Origin: Halomonas huangheensis
GTDB lineage: Bacteria; Pseudomonadota; Gammaproteobacteria; Pseudomonadales; Halomonadaceae
Assembly (NCBI RefSeq): GCF_001431725.1
Contig: NZ_CP013106.1
Coordinates: 3,596,001 to 3,660,000 of the forward strand
DNA length: 64,000 bases
Direction: 5' to 3'
Numbering within the stretch: the stretch's first letter is position 1; each line of letters starts with the position of its first letter. This document shows, one piece after another, positions 1-9,539 of the stretch. The position numbers and the translations under genes were made by a program. The notes under the pieces were generated by a model. That model was not told the DNA's origin and searched no databases. It saw nothing but the letters and a program-made list of their open reading frames with translations.

Positions 1-665
1 ATGCCGACCACGAAGTCGTTGCCGACTTCCTCACGTACGGCCTTGAGCACTTCCATGCCGAAGCGCATACGTTTCTCGAAGCTGCCGCCCCACTCGTCCT
101 CACGCTTGTTGACGCGCGGACTCCAGAACTGGTCAATCAGATGTTGGTGTACAGCGGACAGCTCGACGCCGTCGAGGCCGCCCTCCTTCGCCCGCCGCGC
201 GGCCTGGGCGAAGTCACCGATGATCCGCCAGATCTCCTCTTCCTCGATGGCCTTGCAGGTGGAGCGGTGGACCGGCTCGCGGATGCCGGAGGGCGACAGC
301 AGGGTCGACCAGTCGTAGCCGTCCCAGCGCGAACGACGCCCCATATGGGTGATCTGGATCATGATCTTGCCGCCATGCTTGTGCACGGCATCGGCCAGAT
401 TCTGGAAATGGGGGATGATGCGGTCAGTGGACAGGTTGACCGAGCTCCACCAGGCCTGAGGACTGTCGATGGAGACTACGGATGAACCGCCGCAGATGCA
501 CAGCCCGCAGCCACCCTTGGCCTTCTCCTCGTAGTACTTCACGTAGCGGTCGGTGGTCATGCCGCCATCGGTGGCATAGACCTCGGCATGAGCGGTACTT
601 ACCACTCGGTTGCGAATAGTCTGGCTGCCGATCTTGATCGGCTGGAAGATCGCGTCAAAGGCCAT
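1..665 (-). CDS. dgcA: Dimethylglycine demethylase subunit DgcA, N-terminal part (runs off left edge)
   Basis: The minus-strand frame opens at an ATG at 663-665 with an AGGAG ribosome site just upstream and stays open to the window edge (221 codons). It begins MAFDAIFQPIKIG and continues with an old-yellow-enzyme/NADH:flavin oxidoreductase barrel: an ICGGSSVVS stretch, QITHMGRRS, and HQHLIDQFWSPRVNKR near the FMN/active site, as in dimethylglycine and trimethylamine dehydrogenases. DgcA with DgcB converts dimethylglycine to sarcosine, releasing formaldehyde. The gene lies 24 bp after the DUF5943 gene, the order dipeptidase-DUF5943-dgcA known from Pseudomonas PA5396-PA5398. Seen: barrel motifs and synteny. 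Inferred: substrate. The C-terminal part is outside the window. Confidence 0.88.
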   Translation of the reverse strand, partial: MAFDAIFQPIKIGSQTIRNRVVSTAHAEVYATDGGMTTDRYVKYYEEKAKGGCGLCICGGSSVVSIDSPQAWWSSVNLSTDRIIPHFQNLADAVHKHGGKIMIQITHMGRRSRWDGYDWSTLLSPSGIREPVHRSTCKAIEEEEIWRIIGDFAQAARRAKEGGLDGVELSAVHQHLIDQFWSPRVNKREDEWGGSFEKRMRFGMEVLKAVREEVGNDFVVG

Positions 666-689
666 GATGAGACTCCTCGGTCCGGTGGA

Positions 690-1250
690 TCAGCCCTGAT
701 GAGGGGCGCTGCTGGACACAGATTGCGGGTGGACTTCGAAACGGCCCACATCGCAGCCTTCCTCGGCAGCACTCTGAACCTGCACGGCAACCGTGCGTAG
801 GTCTGTTCCGCGTGCGGAGAGAATCTGATCCATGGCTCCTGCAAACCAACCGGTGAACATATACTCGACCTTGCGTCCGACCTTGCCCAGTTGATAGACG
901 AAGGCGCTGTGTTCGAGGCGCACACTGGCGGTGCCGGCATCGAGGTCAATCGACTCGGTGATGAAGTGTCCCCAACCACGCTGAGACAGACGTTTCATGT
1001 AATGTTCGAACACTGCCTCACCTTCGAGCCCGTGGCACTCGGCCTCCTTCTCACACCAGTGCCAGGCACTCTTGTAGCCCGCGTGATAGAGAATGTCGGC
1101 ATAACGCTCGGCGCCCAGCGCCTCTTCGACGGCAACATGGTTATTGATGAAGAAGTGCCGTGGCACATACAGCATCGGCAGCGCATCGGTCGTCCAGACG
1201 CCAGTCTCAACGTCCACTTCGATCGGTAGTTCGGGGGCCATCTTGGTCAC
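690..1250 (-). CDS. DUF5943 / V4R-like protein of the betaine cluster (PA5397-like)
   Basis: This 186-residue soluble protein has no signal peptide or membrane segment. It matches the protein of unknown function found between the M19 dipeptidase and dgcA in Pseudomonas (PA5397). The C-terminal half (about residues 120-175: GWFAGAMDQIL, then VQSAAEEGCDVGRFEV) has the spacing of a 4-vinyl-reductase (V4R) fold, a small-molecule or metal binding domain, but keeps only one of the usual cysteines. The GTG at 1248-1250 is chosen as start because a GAGG lies 8 nt upstream; the ATG three codons later (1241) has no such site. A role in demethylation or its regulation is inferred from position only. Confidence 0.8.
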   Translation of the reverse strand: MTKMAPELPIEVDVETGVWTTDALPMLYVPRHFFINNHVAVEEALGAERYADILYHAGYKSAWHWCEKEAECHGLEGEAVFEHYMKRLSQRGWGHFITESIDLDAGTASVRLEHSAFVYQLGKVGRKVEYMFTGWFAGAMDQILSARGTDLRTVAVQVQSAAEEGCDVGRFEVHPQSVSSSAPHQG

Positions 1251-1352
1251 GGTTGGTACCTCGGAAACTTGTCGTTATTGCGGAATCGGTCCTGCCGGGC
1301 GCTTATAGTCGCGCCCAGCATGGAGCTTTCCGTGTCATAAGAGTGAGGGGGG

Positions 1353-2384
1353 TCAGGCTCCCCAGACGTCCTTGAGCACTCGCACCCAGTTCTCGCCCAT
1401 GATCTTGCGCACCTGCTGCTCGCTCAGGCCGCGCTTGAGCAATGCCTCAGTGAGGTTGCCGAACTCGCCGATGGTGCGAATGCCTCTGGGGTTGATGATC
1501 TCGCCGAAGGAGGTCAGGCGGCGTGCATAGCCCTTGTCATGGGTCAACCACTCGAAGAACTGCTGATCCTGGCCCTGAGTGAAGTCGGTGCCGATGCCGA
1601 TGGCATCCTCGCCGACGATATTCATCACGTACTCGATGGCCTCGACGTAGTCGTCGACGGTGGCGTTGACACCAGCACGCAGGAAGGGAGTGAACATGGT
1701 GACACCGACGAAGCCACCGTGGTCGGCGATGAACTTGAGTTCCTCGTCGGACTTGTTGCGTGGATGCTCCTTGAGTCCTGACGGCAGGCAGTGGGAGTAA
1801 CACACAGGCTTCTGCGACTCGAGAATCACCTCCTGAGAGGTGTTGCTGCCAACATGCGACAGGTCACACATCACTCCGACCCGGTTCATCTCGGCGACAA
1901 TCTCGCGACCGAAATCAGACAGGCCACCATCGCGCTCATAGCAACCGGTACCGACCAGGTTCTGGGTGTTGTAGCACATCTGAACAATACCCACGCCGAG
2001 CTGCTTGAAGATCTCGACATAGCCGATCTGATCCTCGAAGGCATGGGCATTCTGGAAACCGAAGATGATGCCGGTCTTGCCTTCCTGTTTCGCACGACGG
2101 ATATCCTCGGTCGTGCGTACCGGCAATACCAGATCGCCACACTCCTCCATCAAGTGGTTGGAGGCGACGATATTGTCGACCGTGGCCTGAAAGCCTTCCC
2201 AGACGGATACGGTACAATTGGCAGCGGTCAGGCCGCCGCGCTGCATATCCTCGAAGAGCTCGCGGTTCCATTTGGCAATGACCAGGCCATCAATCACCGT
2301 CGCTTCACGGTGAAGCGCGGAAGCATCCGTAGTGCTCGGCTCTTGATGAGGGGCACTGGGCGGATGGGTAAAGGGAGTGTTCAT
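1353..2384 (-). CDS. M19 membrane-dipeptidase-like protein of the betaine cluster (PA5396-like)
   Basis: A 343-residue member of the M19 (renal dipeptidase) amidohydrolase family by overall length and by the DLSHVG, YSHC and GIGTDF motifs. The start is the ATG at 2382-2384 with GAGG 10 nt upstream; the earlier GTG (2399) would place that site inside the gene. The family's N-terminal HxD metal pair is replaced (VIDGLVIAKWN, about residues 30-40), and the bridging glutamate position reads GFQNAHAF, with Gln. The two C-terminal histidines remain. It may therefore not be a binuclear zinc dipeptidase. It is conserved next to dgcA in Pseudomonas choline/betaine loci, where its job is unknown. The 102-bp gap to the DUF5943 gene holds a GGGCGC/GCGCCC hairpin (1297-1316). 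Confidence 0.85.
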   Translation of the reverse strand: MNTPFTHPPSAPHQEPSTTDASALHREATVIDGLVIAKWNRELFEDMQRGGLTAANCTVSVWEGFQATVDNIVASNHLMEECGDLVLPVRTTEDIRRAKQEGKTGIIFGFQNAHAFEDQIGYVEIFKQLGVGIVQMCYNTQNLVGTGCYERDGGLSDFGREIVAEMNRVGVMCDLSHVGSNTSQEVILESQKPVCYSHCLPSGLKEHPRNKSDEELKFIADHGGFVGVTMFTPFLRAGVNATVDDYVEAIEYVMNIVGEDAIGIGTDFTQGQDQQFFEWLTHDKGYARRLTSFGEIINPRGIRTIGEFGNLTEALLKRGLSEQQVRKIMGENWVRVLKDVWGA

Positions 2385-2687
2385 CGCGTCGATCCTCACC
2401 GGTAGCTGGACAGCACGCTCGAAAGCGCGTCATGCCGGCAGGATAGCGCTGCATCCATAGCGCCCGTCGCCTGATTACGACGACGAGAATTCCAAAAGCG
2501 TCATGCTCAGTCTGAATGCGACAGACAGGTATTCGGGGAGGAGCAAAGAGCAGTCTCACAACAACCTGAGTTCCATCGATAAAAGCCCGCAGGGTTTGGG
2601 GTTCAAGCTCGAGCATAGCGTTCTCGTCACTCGACGCTCACCATTGCGGGTACGTACAGCTTATAACTTACCGCTTACAGCTCATCG
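2385..2687. other. Intergenic region upstream of the M19 gene
   Basis: About 300 bp between the M19 gene start and the end of mtgA, with no credible gene on either strand. Just past the mtgA stop, at about 2655-2684, is a degenerate copy of the GTAAGC-type element seen elsewhere in the window: on the minus strand GAGCTGTAAGCGGTAAG then TTATAAGCTGTAC. The promoter of the M19-DUF5943-dgcA transcript and any GbdR operator should lie here, but no site could be assigned with confidence. Confidence 0.5.
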
Positions 2688-3386
2688 TTAAAGCCTATCC
2701 AGATACCTCACTCCGAGATTATTCATCTGTCGCTGTATCCATGCAGCGTGGCGGGCAGTGACAGGGCCTGGACTCGATGCACTGCGTTCCAGTGGATTGG
2801 GGAGGACCGCGGCAAGACGCGCAGCCTGGGCCTGGCTCAACTGATCAGCATCAACGCCAAAGTAGTGCTGGCTGGCCGCCTGGATACCGAAGACCCCACG
2901 ATCAAACTCGACGATATTGAGATACACCTCAAGAATTCGCTCCTTGGACCACAGAATTTCGATCAGCAGAGTGAACCAGGCTTCGAAGCCCTTGCGAATC
3001 CAGTCACGGCCAGTCCACAGAAACAGGTTCTTGGCGGTCTGCTGAGAGATGGTACTGGCGCCGCGCAAGGAGCCGCCATTCATGCTGCTCTCAATGGCTC
3101 GGCGCAATTCCACGAGATCAAAACCGCCATGGTCAGGAAAGCGCTGATCCTCGGCGGCGATCACCGCTAGCCGAGCATAGTCGGAAATCTCCCTGTCAGG
3201 ACGCCACTGCTGCTGGATGTTCAGCGGCTCGCCGGAGAACCACGAACTGATTTCGCGCTCCAGCATCACCATCGAGCCGAACACCGGTACCACGCGAAAT
3301 ATCAGCACCAGCAATACCGAGCCGAGAGCAAATGCCAGCGCCACGCGCAGCGCAATTCGTGAAGCGGGACGCCACCAATCAGCCAT
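2688..3386 (-). CDS. mtgA: Monofunctional biosynthetic peptidoglycan transglycosylase MtgA
   Basis: A 232-residue inner-membrane glycosyltransferase (GT51) that polymerises lipid II glycan strands. One transmembrane anchor at about residues 10-32 is followed by the GT51 hallmark AAEDQRFPDHGGFD, then GASTISQQTAKNL and KERILEVYLN, all in the usual order; there is no transpeptidase domain, and the length fits MtgA. The start is taken at the ATG 3384-3386; an upstream GTG at 3434 would add 16 residues before the anchor. It interrupts the betaine genes and is functionally unrelated to them. Its stop is followed by the degenerate GTAAGC repeat. Confidence 0.93.
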   Translation of the reverse strand: MADWWRPASRIALRVALAFALGSVLLVLIFRVVPVFGSMVMLEREISSWFSGEPLNIQQQWRPDREISDYARLAVIAAEDQRFPDHGGFDLVELRRAIESSMNGGSLRGASTISQQTAKNLFLWTGRDWIRKGFEAWFTLLIEILWSKERILEVYLNIVEFDRGVFGIQAASQHYFGVDADQLSQAQAARLAAVLPNPLERSASSPGPVTARHAAWIQRQMNNLGVRYLDRL

Positions 3387-3548
3387 GCCACAGATTCCAG
3401 ACGGGAAATATATCGATGCAGTATACCAATCCACAGACCGACTGCCTGCGATCCTGCATTCAAGCCATCACCGCAGCATAGCGACACCTCCCACTACCGT
3501 TATCGGTAGAGGAAGGTGATAGCAGGGTTTTTCTCTCAGAGGCGAGTC

Positions 3549-4697
3549 TCAGGGGCGCGGGGCGATACGCAAGCTCCCGTAGGTGGGTTCTCCCCGGGCA
3601 CGGTCAAGCGCTGCCATGGCTCGCGAGACCGGCTCCATGGTCAGACTGTCATCCAGTAGTGGCACAGGCCCAGGGGTGGGGGAAACCACTGGAGAAAAGC
3701 TACTCCAGCCGAGGCGTTCCTCCCGTGGAGGGATACCAAAACACTCGCGGTAGCACTTGGAGAAATGAGGCGTGGAGACGAAGCCACAGGCCGCCGCGAT
3801 GTCGATGATCGATAGCGAGGTCTGCTTGAGCAGTTGCCGTGCCCGGTTGAGGCGCAAGCGCATGTAGTAACGCGAGGGCGAGCAATGCAGATTACGCTGG
3901 AACAGGCGCTCAAGTTGTCGTCTGGAGAGACTAACGTAGCTCGCCAGTTCGTCGAGATCGATGGGCTCCTCGAGGTTGGCCTCCATCAGCGCGACGATCT
4001 CCTGTAGTCGCGGCTGGGTGGTGCCCAACACATGCTTGAGCGGCACCCGCTGCTGATCCTGCTCACCACGCACTCGATCGTAGATGAACATATCGGAGAT
4101 GCCGGCCGCCAGTTCACGTCCGTGATCACGACCGATCATGGTCAGGATCATGTCCATCGGCGCCGTACCACCGGAAGCCGTACAACGCTCCCGGTCAATG
4201 GCAAACAGCTTCGGGGTCAGACGGATACCCGGATAGGCTTCCTGGAGTGCCGCCTGACACTCCCAATGGGTGCTCACTTCATAGCCATTGAGCAAACCCG
4301 CTCGGGCCAACGCCCACGCACCGGTACACACCGCACCGAAACGCTTCACCTGGCGGCTCTGAGCTCGTAGCCAGCTGACATGGCCATTGGCGACTGTCTG
4401 TGTCGGCGCAATACCTCCGCAGACCACAATCATATCCAGCGACAAGGGCACCGTCGTCGAGGTGTCCGGTGTCACCGTGAGCCCGTCACTGGCCTGAACT
4501 TCCGAGCCATCCAGACTCAGCGTGAACCAGCGGTACAGCTCCTGGCCGGACAGCTGATTGGCCATACGCAACGGCTCGATAGTCGAGGCCAGGGAAATCA
4601 GGGTGAAATTATCAAGCAGCAGAAAACCTATAGTCTGGGGAGCGGTGCCGCCAGGCGTCACCGGAGGTTTCACGGTCATAGTCATGGTCATCTCCAT
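3549..4697 (-). CDS. gbdR: GbdR-type GATase1/AraC activator of glycine betaine catabolism
   Basis: A GlxA-family regulator of about 382 residues. The N-terminal DJ-1/GATase1-like domain (about 20-190: IGFLLLDNFTLISLASTIEP, CGGIAPTQTV, GAVCTGAWALA) is followed by an AraC-type double helix-turn-helix (about 235-330: DLDELASYVSLSRRQLERLF and SIIDIAAACGFVS). The N-terminal motif, the strong match to the Pseudomonas betaine sensor GbdR and the location beside dgcA and formaldehyde genes support the name. GbdR activates dgcA and gbcAB in response to betaine or dimethylglycine. The start is ambiguous (TTG/ATG cluster); ATG 4695-4697 opens MEMTMTM. An array of 15-bp repeats with a 12-bp inverted repeat lies about 185-270 bp upstream and could be its own control region. 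Confidence 0.85.
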   Translation of the reverse strand: MEMTMTMTVKPPVTPGGTAPQTIGFLLLDNFTLISLASTIEPLRMANQLSGQELYRWFTLSLDGSEVQASDGLTVTPDTSTTVPLSLDMIVVCGGIAPTQTVANGHVSWLRAQSRQVKRFGAVCTGAWALARAGLLNGYEVSTHWECQAALQEAYPGIRLTPKLFAIDRERCTASGGTAPMDMILTMIGRDHGRELAAGISDMFIYDRVRGEQDQQRVPLKHVLGTTQPRLQEIVALMEANLEEPIDLDELASYVSLSRRQLERLFQRNLHCSPSRYYMRLRLNRARQLLKQTSLSIIDIAAACGFVSTPHFSKCYRECFGIPPREERLGWSSFSPVVSPTPGPVPLLDDSLTMEPVSRAMAALDRARGEPTYGSLRIAPRP

Positions 4698-4880
4698 CGT
4701 GGTCGGTGCCGCTGCTGAACGCCGAACCGCGCGCCAGATCAAGTCCCGTGCCACCATGCTTGCTTTATTTTTGGCATTGCCTGGAGTAAGGAAGCGTTTC
4801 TTTCATCCTTGAGCTGCCACTTTATGACGCTGTTGCGAAACGCGCATTCAAATATTCTCTATCACCCCCCCCCTACATAG

Positions 4881-4970
4881 TTGTTTGCGACAATGATGTC
4901 GCAAACAACTATGTCACAAACAACCATGTCACAAACAACCATGTCGCAAACAACCATGTCGCAAACGACA
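4881..4970. repeat. Inverted repeat plus five 15-bp tandem repeats upstream of gbdR
   Basis: A perfect 12-bp inverted repeat, TTGTTTGCGACA (4881-4892) and TGTCGCAAACAA (4897-4908), merges into five head-to-tail 15-bp units, 4896-4970 (ATGTCRCAAACAACC with few changes). The TGTCGCAAACA core is therefore repeated several times in phase, once with an opposed copy. In one plus frame the repeat encodes MSQTT units, but that frame has no other coding signs. It lies in the 380-bp gap between gbdR and fghA. It is either a multi-site operator or a simple tandem expansion. Confidence 0.85.
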
Positions 4971-5019
4971 TTGCCACCCCGGCTTCCATTGCGTCGCCAG
5001 CGTACGCCAGATATGCAAC

Positions 5020-5047
5020 AGGCCAGTTCCGAGAACGGAACTGGCCT
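5020..5047 (-). terminator. Hairpin terminator downstream of fghA
   Basis: A perfect 11-bp stem, AGGCCAGTTCC/GGAACTGGCCT, with a 6-nt loop lies 31 bp past the fghA stop. No long T-run follows on the minus strand, so termination strength is uncertain. Confidence 0.55.
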
Positions 5048-5077
5048 GCCTGTCGACGCTTGTTTGCCGCACAGCTT

Positions 5078-5935
5078 TCAGCGTTTGGCGTAGAGCCGCT
5101 CGGCGTGATAACGAAGGTGATCCTCGATGAAGCTGGCGATGAAGTAGTAGCTGTGGTCATAGCCCGGCTGGCGACGCAGCGTCAGCGGGTGATCATGCTC
5201 GGCACAGACTGCCTCCAGGCGCTCGGGGCACAACTGCTCATCAAGGAAGTCATCGGCATCGCCCTGGTCGATGAACAATGGCTGACGAGATGCACCGCGC
5301 GCCACCAACTCACAGGCATCGTACTGCGTCCACGCGCTGACATCGTCCCCCAGGTAGGCGCCAAGAGCCTTGCGTCCCCAGGGGCACTGGGTTGGATTGA
5401 CGATCGGCGCAAATGCTGACACTGAGCGATAGTGTCCTGGGCGCCGCAGCGCCAGAATCAAGGCACCGTGACCGCCCATGGAGTGACCACTGATCGATTC
5501 ACGTCCGTTGAGCGGAAAATGCTGACGCACCACCGAGGGCAGTTCCTCGGTCACGTAGTCATACATCCGGTAGTGCGCCTTCCAGGGTTCGCGGGTGGCA
5601 TTGACGTAGAATCCCGCCCCGGAACCCAGATCATAACTGTCATGCTCACCAGGCAGATCAGTGCCACGCGGACTGGTGTCCGGACACAGGATGGCCACCC
5701 CCAGTTCTGCCGCCAGGCGGTGAGCACCGGCCTTTTGCATGAAGTTCTCGTCAGTACAGGTCAGGCCAGACAGCCACCACAACAGTGGAACCTTACCGAC
5801 CTCCGCCTGAGGTGGCAGAAAGATGGCAAAGGTCATTTCGCAATCCAGCGCACGCGAGCGATGGCGATAGCGTTTGTGCCAACCGCCATGGCTGCGATTG
5901 GCACTGACCAGTTCCAGCTGTTCAGACATACTCAT
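5078..5935 (-). CDS. fghA: S-formylglutathione hydrolase
   Basis: A 285-residue cytosolic serine esterase (esterase D family) that hydrolyses S-formylglutathione to formate and glutathione, the second step of glutathione-dependent formaldehyde oxidation. The nucleophile is in SGHSMGGHG (Ser152), the acid lies near DQGDADDF (about 226) and the catalytic His is in YDHSYYF (261). The WLSGLTCTDENF motif is typical of the family. The start MSMSEQ (5935) has GGGGAG 7 nt upstream; the open frame extends 46 codons further but through atypical sequence. It lies 37 bp after adhC in the same transcript and next to betaine demethylation genes that release formaldehyde. Confidence 0.95.
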   Translation of the reverse strand: MSMSEQLELVSANRSHGGWHKRYRHRSRALDCEMTFAIFLPPQAEVGKVPLLWWLSGLTCTDENFMQKAGAHRLAAELGVAILCPDTSPRGTDLPGEHDSYDLGSGAGFYVNATREPWKAHYRMYDYVTEELPSVVRQHFPLNGRESISGHSMGGHGALILALRRPGHYRSVSAFAPIVNPTQCPWGRKALGAYLGDDVSAWTQYDACELVARGASRQPLFIDQGDADDFLDEQLCPERLEAVCAEHDHPLTLRRQPGYDHSYYFIASFIEDHLRYHAERLYAKR

Positions 5936-5972
5936 GGGCGACTCCCCTGCGACTCTCGGCGATGACCTGTGG

Positions 5973-7413
<1,441 letters not shown>

Positions 7414-8316
7414 ATGCATCCCTGGGAAGGAATCGAGGCATTTATCGAGGTCGTGCGCCAGGGAAGCTTCGCCGGTGCCGCGCGACGGCTCGATGTATCC
7501 AGCTCGCATGTCAGCCGCCAGGTTGCGGCTTTGGAACGCCGCCTCAATACCACGCTGCTGTATCGCACCACCAGACGCATTCGGCTGACCGAAGCGGGGC
7601 GCCTCTATCATCAACAGTGCGATGCGCTGATTGACGGATTCCGGGATGCCGACTCGGCGGTAAGGGATCTCGAGGCCAAGCCCCGCGGCGAGATCGCACT
7701 GACCTGCGCCACTACCTTCGGTGAGCGCTTTGTGGCGCCGTTGATCAATGATCTACTGGCCCAGCACCCTCTACTCAGCCTGCGCCTGTATTTCACCAAC
7801 CGCCAGGCCGATCTGCTCGAGGAAGGCTTCGATATTGGTATCCGCATGGGAACGCTGGAAGACAGCTCCATGATTGCTCGACGGTTGGCTGACCGGCGCG
7901 AATATGTGGTCGGTTCGGTGGATTACTTCCAGCGCCACCCGCAGCCGCATACGCTATCGGAACTGCGCCACCATCGCTGCCTGCATGGGTCTCGTGATCG
8001 CTGGCGATTTGCCGTGAATGGGGTAGCACGCGAGGTGACCGTCAAGGGTCCCTGGCAGGGCAACTCGGGGCCGGCGCTGCTGGATGCGGCCCTCAAGGGG
8101 TTGGGGCTGGCCCAGTTACCGGATTACTACGTAGAACAACACCTGGCAACCGGCGAACTGATCTCGGTACTCGACAACCACCGTCACGGTGATACAGGTG
8201 TCTGGGCTGTCACCCCTCACCACCGACATCGTTCGCCTCGAGTCAGGCTGGTCATCGACTACCTCGCAGAGCATCTGGGATCGCGGCTTCCCCATCGAAC
8301 GCCGGATCGGCAGTAG
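7414..8316 (+). CDS. LysR-family regulator divergent from adhC-fghA
   Basis: A 300-residue LysR regulator of the CrgA-like subgroup. The N-terminal winged HTH (about residues 1-60: GSFAGAARRLDVSSSHVSRQ) is followed by a linker helix and a two-lobed substrate domain (from about 90: GEIALTCATTFGERFVAP). Divergence from adhC suggests it controls the formaldehyde operon; the effector is unknown. No terminator with a T-run follows; a 12-bp hairpin at 8478-8507 separates it from the convergent livM. Confidence 0.85.
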   Translation: MHPWEGIEAFIEVVRQGSFAGAARRLDVSSSHVSRQVAALERRLNTTLLYRTTRRIRLTEAGRLYHQQCDALIDGFRDADSAVRDLEAKPRGEIALTCATTFGERFVAPLINDLLAQHPLLSLRLYFTNRQADLLEEGFDIGIRMGTLEDSSMIARRLADRREYVVGSVDYFQRHPQPHTLSELRHHRCLHGSRDRWRFAVNGVAREVTVKGPWQGNSGPALLDAALKGLGLAQLPDYYVEQHLATGELISVLDNHRHGDTGVWAVTPHHRHRSPRVRLVIDYLAEHLGSRLPHRTPDRQ

Positions 8317-8477
8317 ACTCGCGGAGCCATACCGCTCATCCCGATACAACGGTCGAGCGCGGGACCACTGTCACCCACCAATGAGTGTGCGACACCACGG
8401 TCACTGGCAACAGCTGCGTCAGGCGAAAGAATGTCGTCCTGAGATGCCCGGCGGAAGACTCCAGACAGACGCAGCTA

Positions 8478-8507
8478 CGCCCGCTCGAGCATAATCTCGG
8501 GCGGGCG
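8478..8507. terminator. Hairpin between convergent lysR and livM
   Basis: A 12-bp stem, CGCCCGCTCGAG/CTCGGGCGGGCG (one G-T pair), with a 6-nt loop sits in the 235-bp convergent gap, where it could end transcripts from either side. There is no clear T-run. Confidence 0.5.
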
Positions 8508-8551
8508 CTGGTGTCACACGGAGCAAGGGCACAAAGCCGATCACGACTCGC

Positions 8552-9535
8552 TCACTTGAAGTTCTTGCGCACGATCAGACCTATCTCTCCGACGATACCA
8601 CTGCGGAAGCTCAGCACACAGATCACGAAGATTGCGCCAAGAATCACGCTAACCCAATTGCCCAATGGTGACTGCGCCAACTGTGTCTGCAGCCCGACCA
8701 CCAGACCGGCACCCACCAATGGGCCGAATAGGGTGCCCACCCCACCGAGCAGGGTCATCAGGATCACCTCGCCGGACATGTGCCAGTGAGCGTCGGTCAG
8801 CGAAGCGAGTTGAAAGACGACCGACTTGGTAGCACCAGCCAATCCTGCCAGGCCAGCGGAGATCACGAAGGCTACCAGCTTGTAGGCGTCAACGTTGTAG
8901 CCCAGCGACAACGCCCTGGGTTCGTTCTCACGGATGGCCTTGAGTACCTGACCAAAGGGTGAATGGACCGTACGCTGGATGATGGCAAAGCCGATCAGAA
9001 ACACCGCGAACACGAAGTAATACATGTTGAGGTTGTCACGCAGATTGATCAGTCCGAACAACTCTCCACGCGGCACCCCATGCAACCCATCCTCACCACC
9101 GGTGAACGGCGCCTGAACAAAGAAGAAGTACACCATCTGCGCCAGCGCCAAAGTCACCATGGCGAAGTAGATTCCCTGGCGACGAATCGCCAGGGCTCCG
9201 AACAGGATTCCCAGCACGACCGCCGCAACGGTGCCAAGCAGGATACCGAGCTCTGGAGTCAGTCCCGGATGGTTGGCCAGCAAAGTGCCCGTGACATAAC
9301 CACCGGTGGCCAGGAAAGCGGCGTGCCCGAAAGACAGCAAACCTGCAAAGCCAAGCAGCAGATTGAAGGCACATGCGAATAGTGCAAAACACAGCACCTT
9401 CATCAGGAATACCGGATAGGCAACGAACGGTGCCGCCAGGCCAATGGCAATCAGCACCATGTAGAGCGCGCAGCGACGCCGTTGCGCCTTGCGACGGCGC
9501 TGCATTGCTGGAGTCAAGGTTTGAGTTATTGCCAT
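8552..9535 (-). CDS. livM: Branched-chain-type ABC transporter permease LivM
   Basis: A 327-residue inner-membrane permease with about nine to ten hydrophobic segments after a basic N-terminus (RRRKAQRRR). It has the LivM signatures LLGFAGLLSFGHAAF and GGVGTLFGPLVGA. It is last in the livG-livF-livK-livH-livM operon, 4 bp after livH. The family imports branched-chain amino acids, but close relatives carry urea, amides and other small solutes, so the substrate is not fixed by sequence. Confidence 0.92.
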   Translation of the reverse strand: MAITQTLTPAMQRRRKAQRRRCALYMVLIAIGLAAPFVAYPVFLMKVLCFALFACAFNLLLGFAGLLSFGHAAFLATGGYVTGTLLANHPGLTPELGILLGTVAAVVLGILFGALAIRRQGIYFAMVTLALAQMVYFFFVQAPFTGGEDGLHGVPRGELFGLINLRDNLNMYYFVFAVFLIGFAIIQRTVHSPFGQVLKAIRENEPRALSLGYNVDAYKLVAFVISAGLAGLAGATKSVVFQLASLTDAHWHMSGEVILMTLLGGVGTLFGPLVGAGLVVGLQTQLAQSPLGNWVSVILGAIFVICVLSFRSGIVGEIGLIVRKNFK

Positions 9536-9539
9536 GATG

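Noticed and set aside
4896..4970. CRISPR-like array
   Set aside because: Units are directly adjacent 15-mers with no spacers and no cas genes; the same applies to the arrays at 16968, 48131 and 51162.
4881..5093. Small plus-strand ORF with MSQTT repeats
   Set aside because: Created by the 15-bp array; continues into the fghA terminator and antisense fghA, with no family-like sequence.
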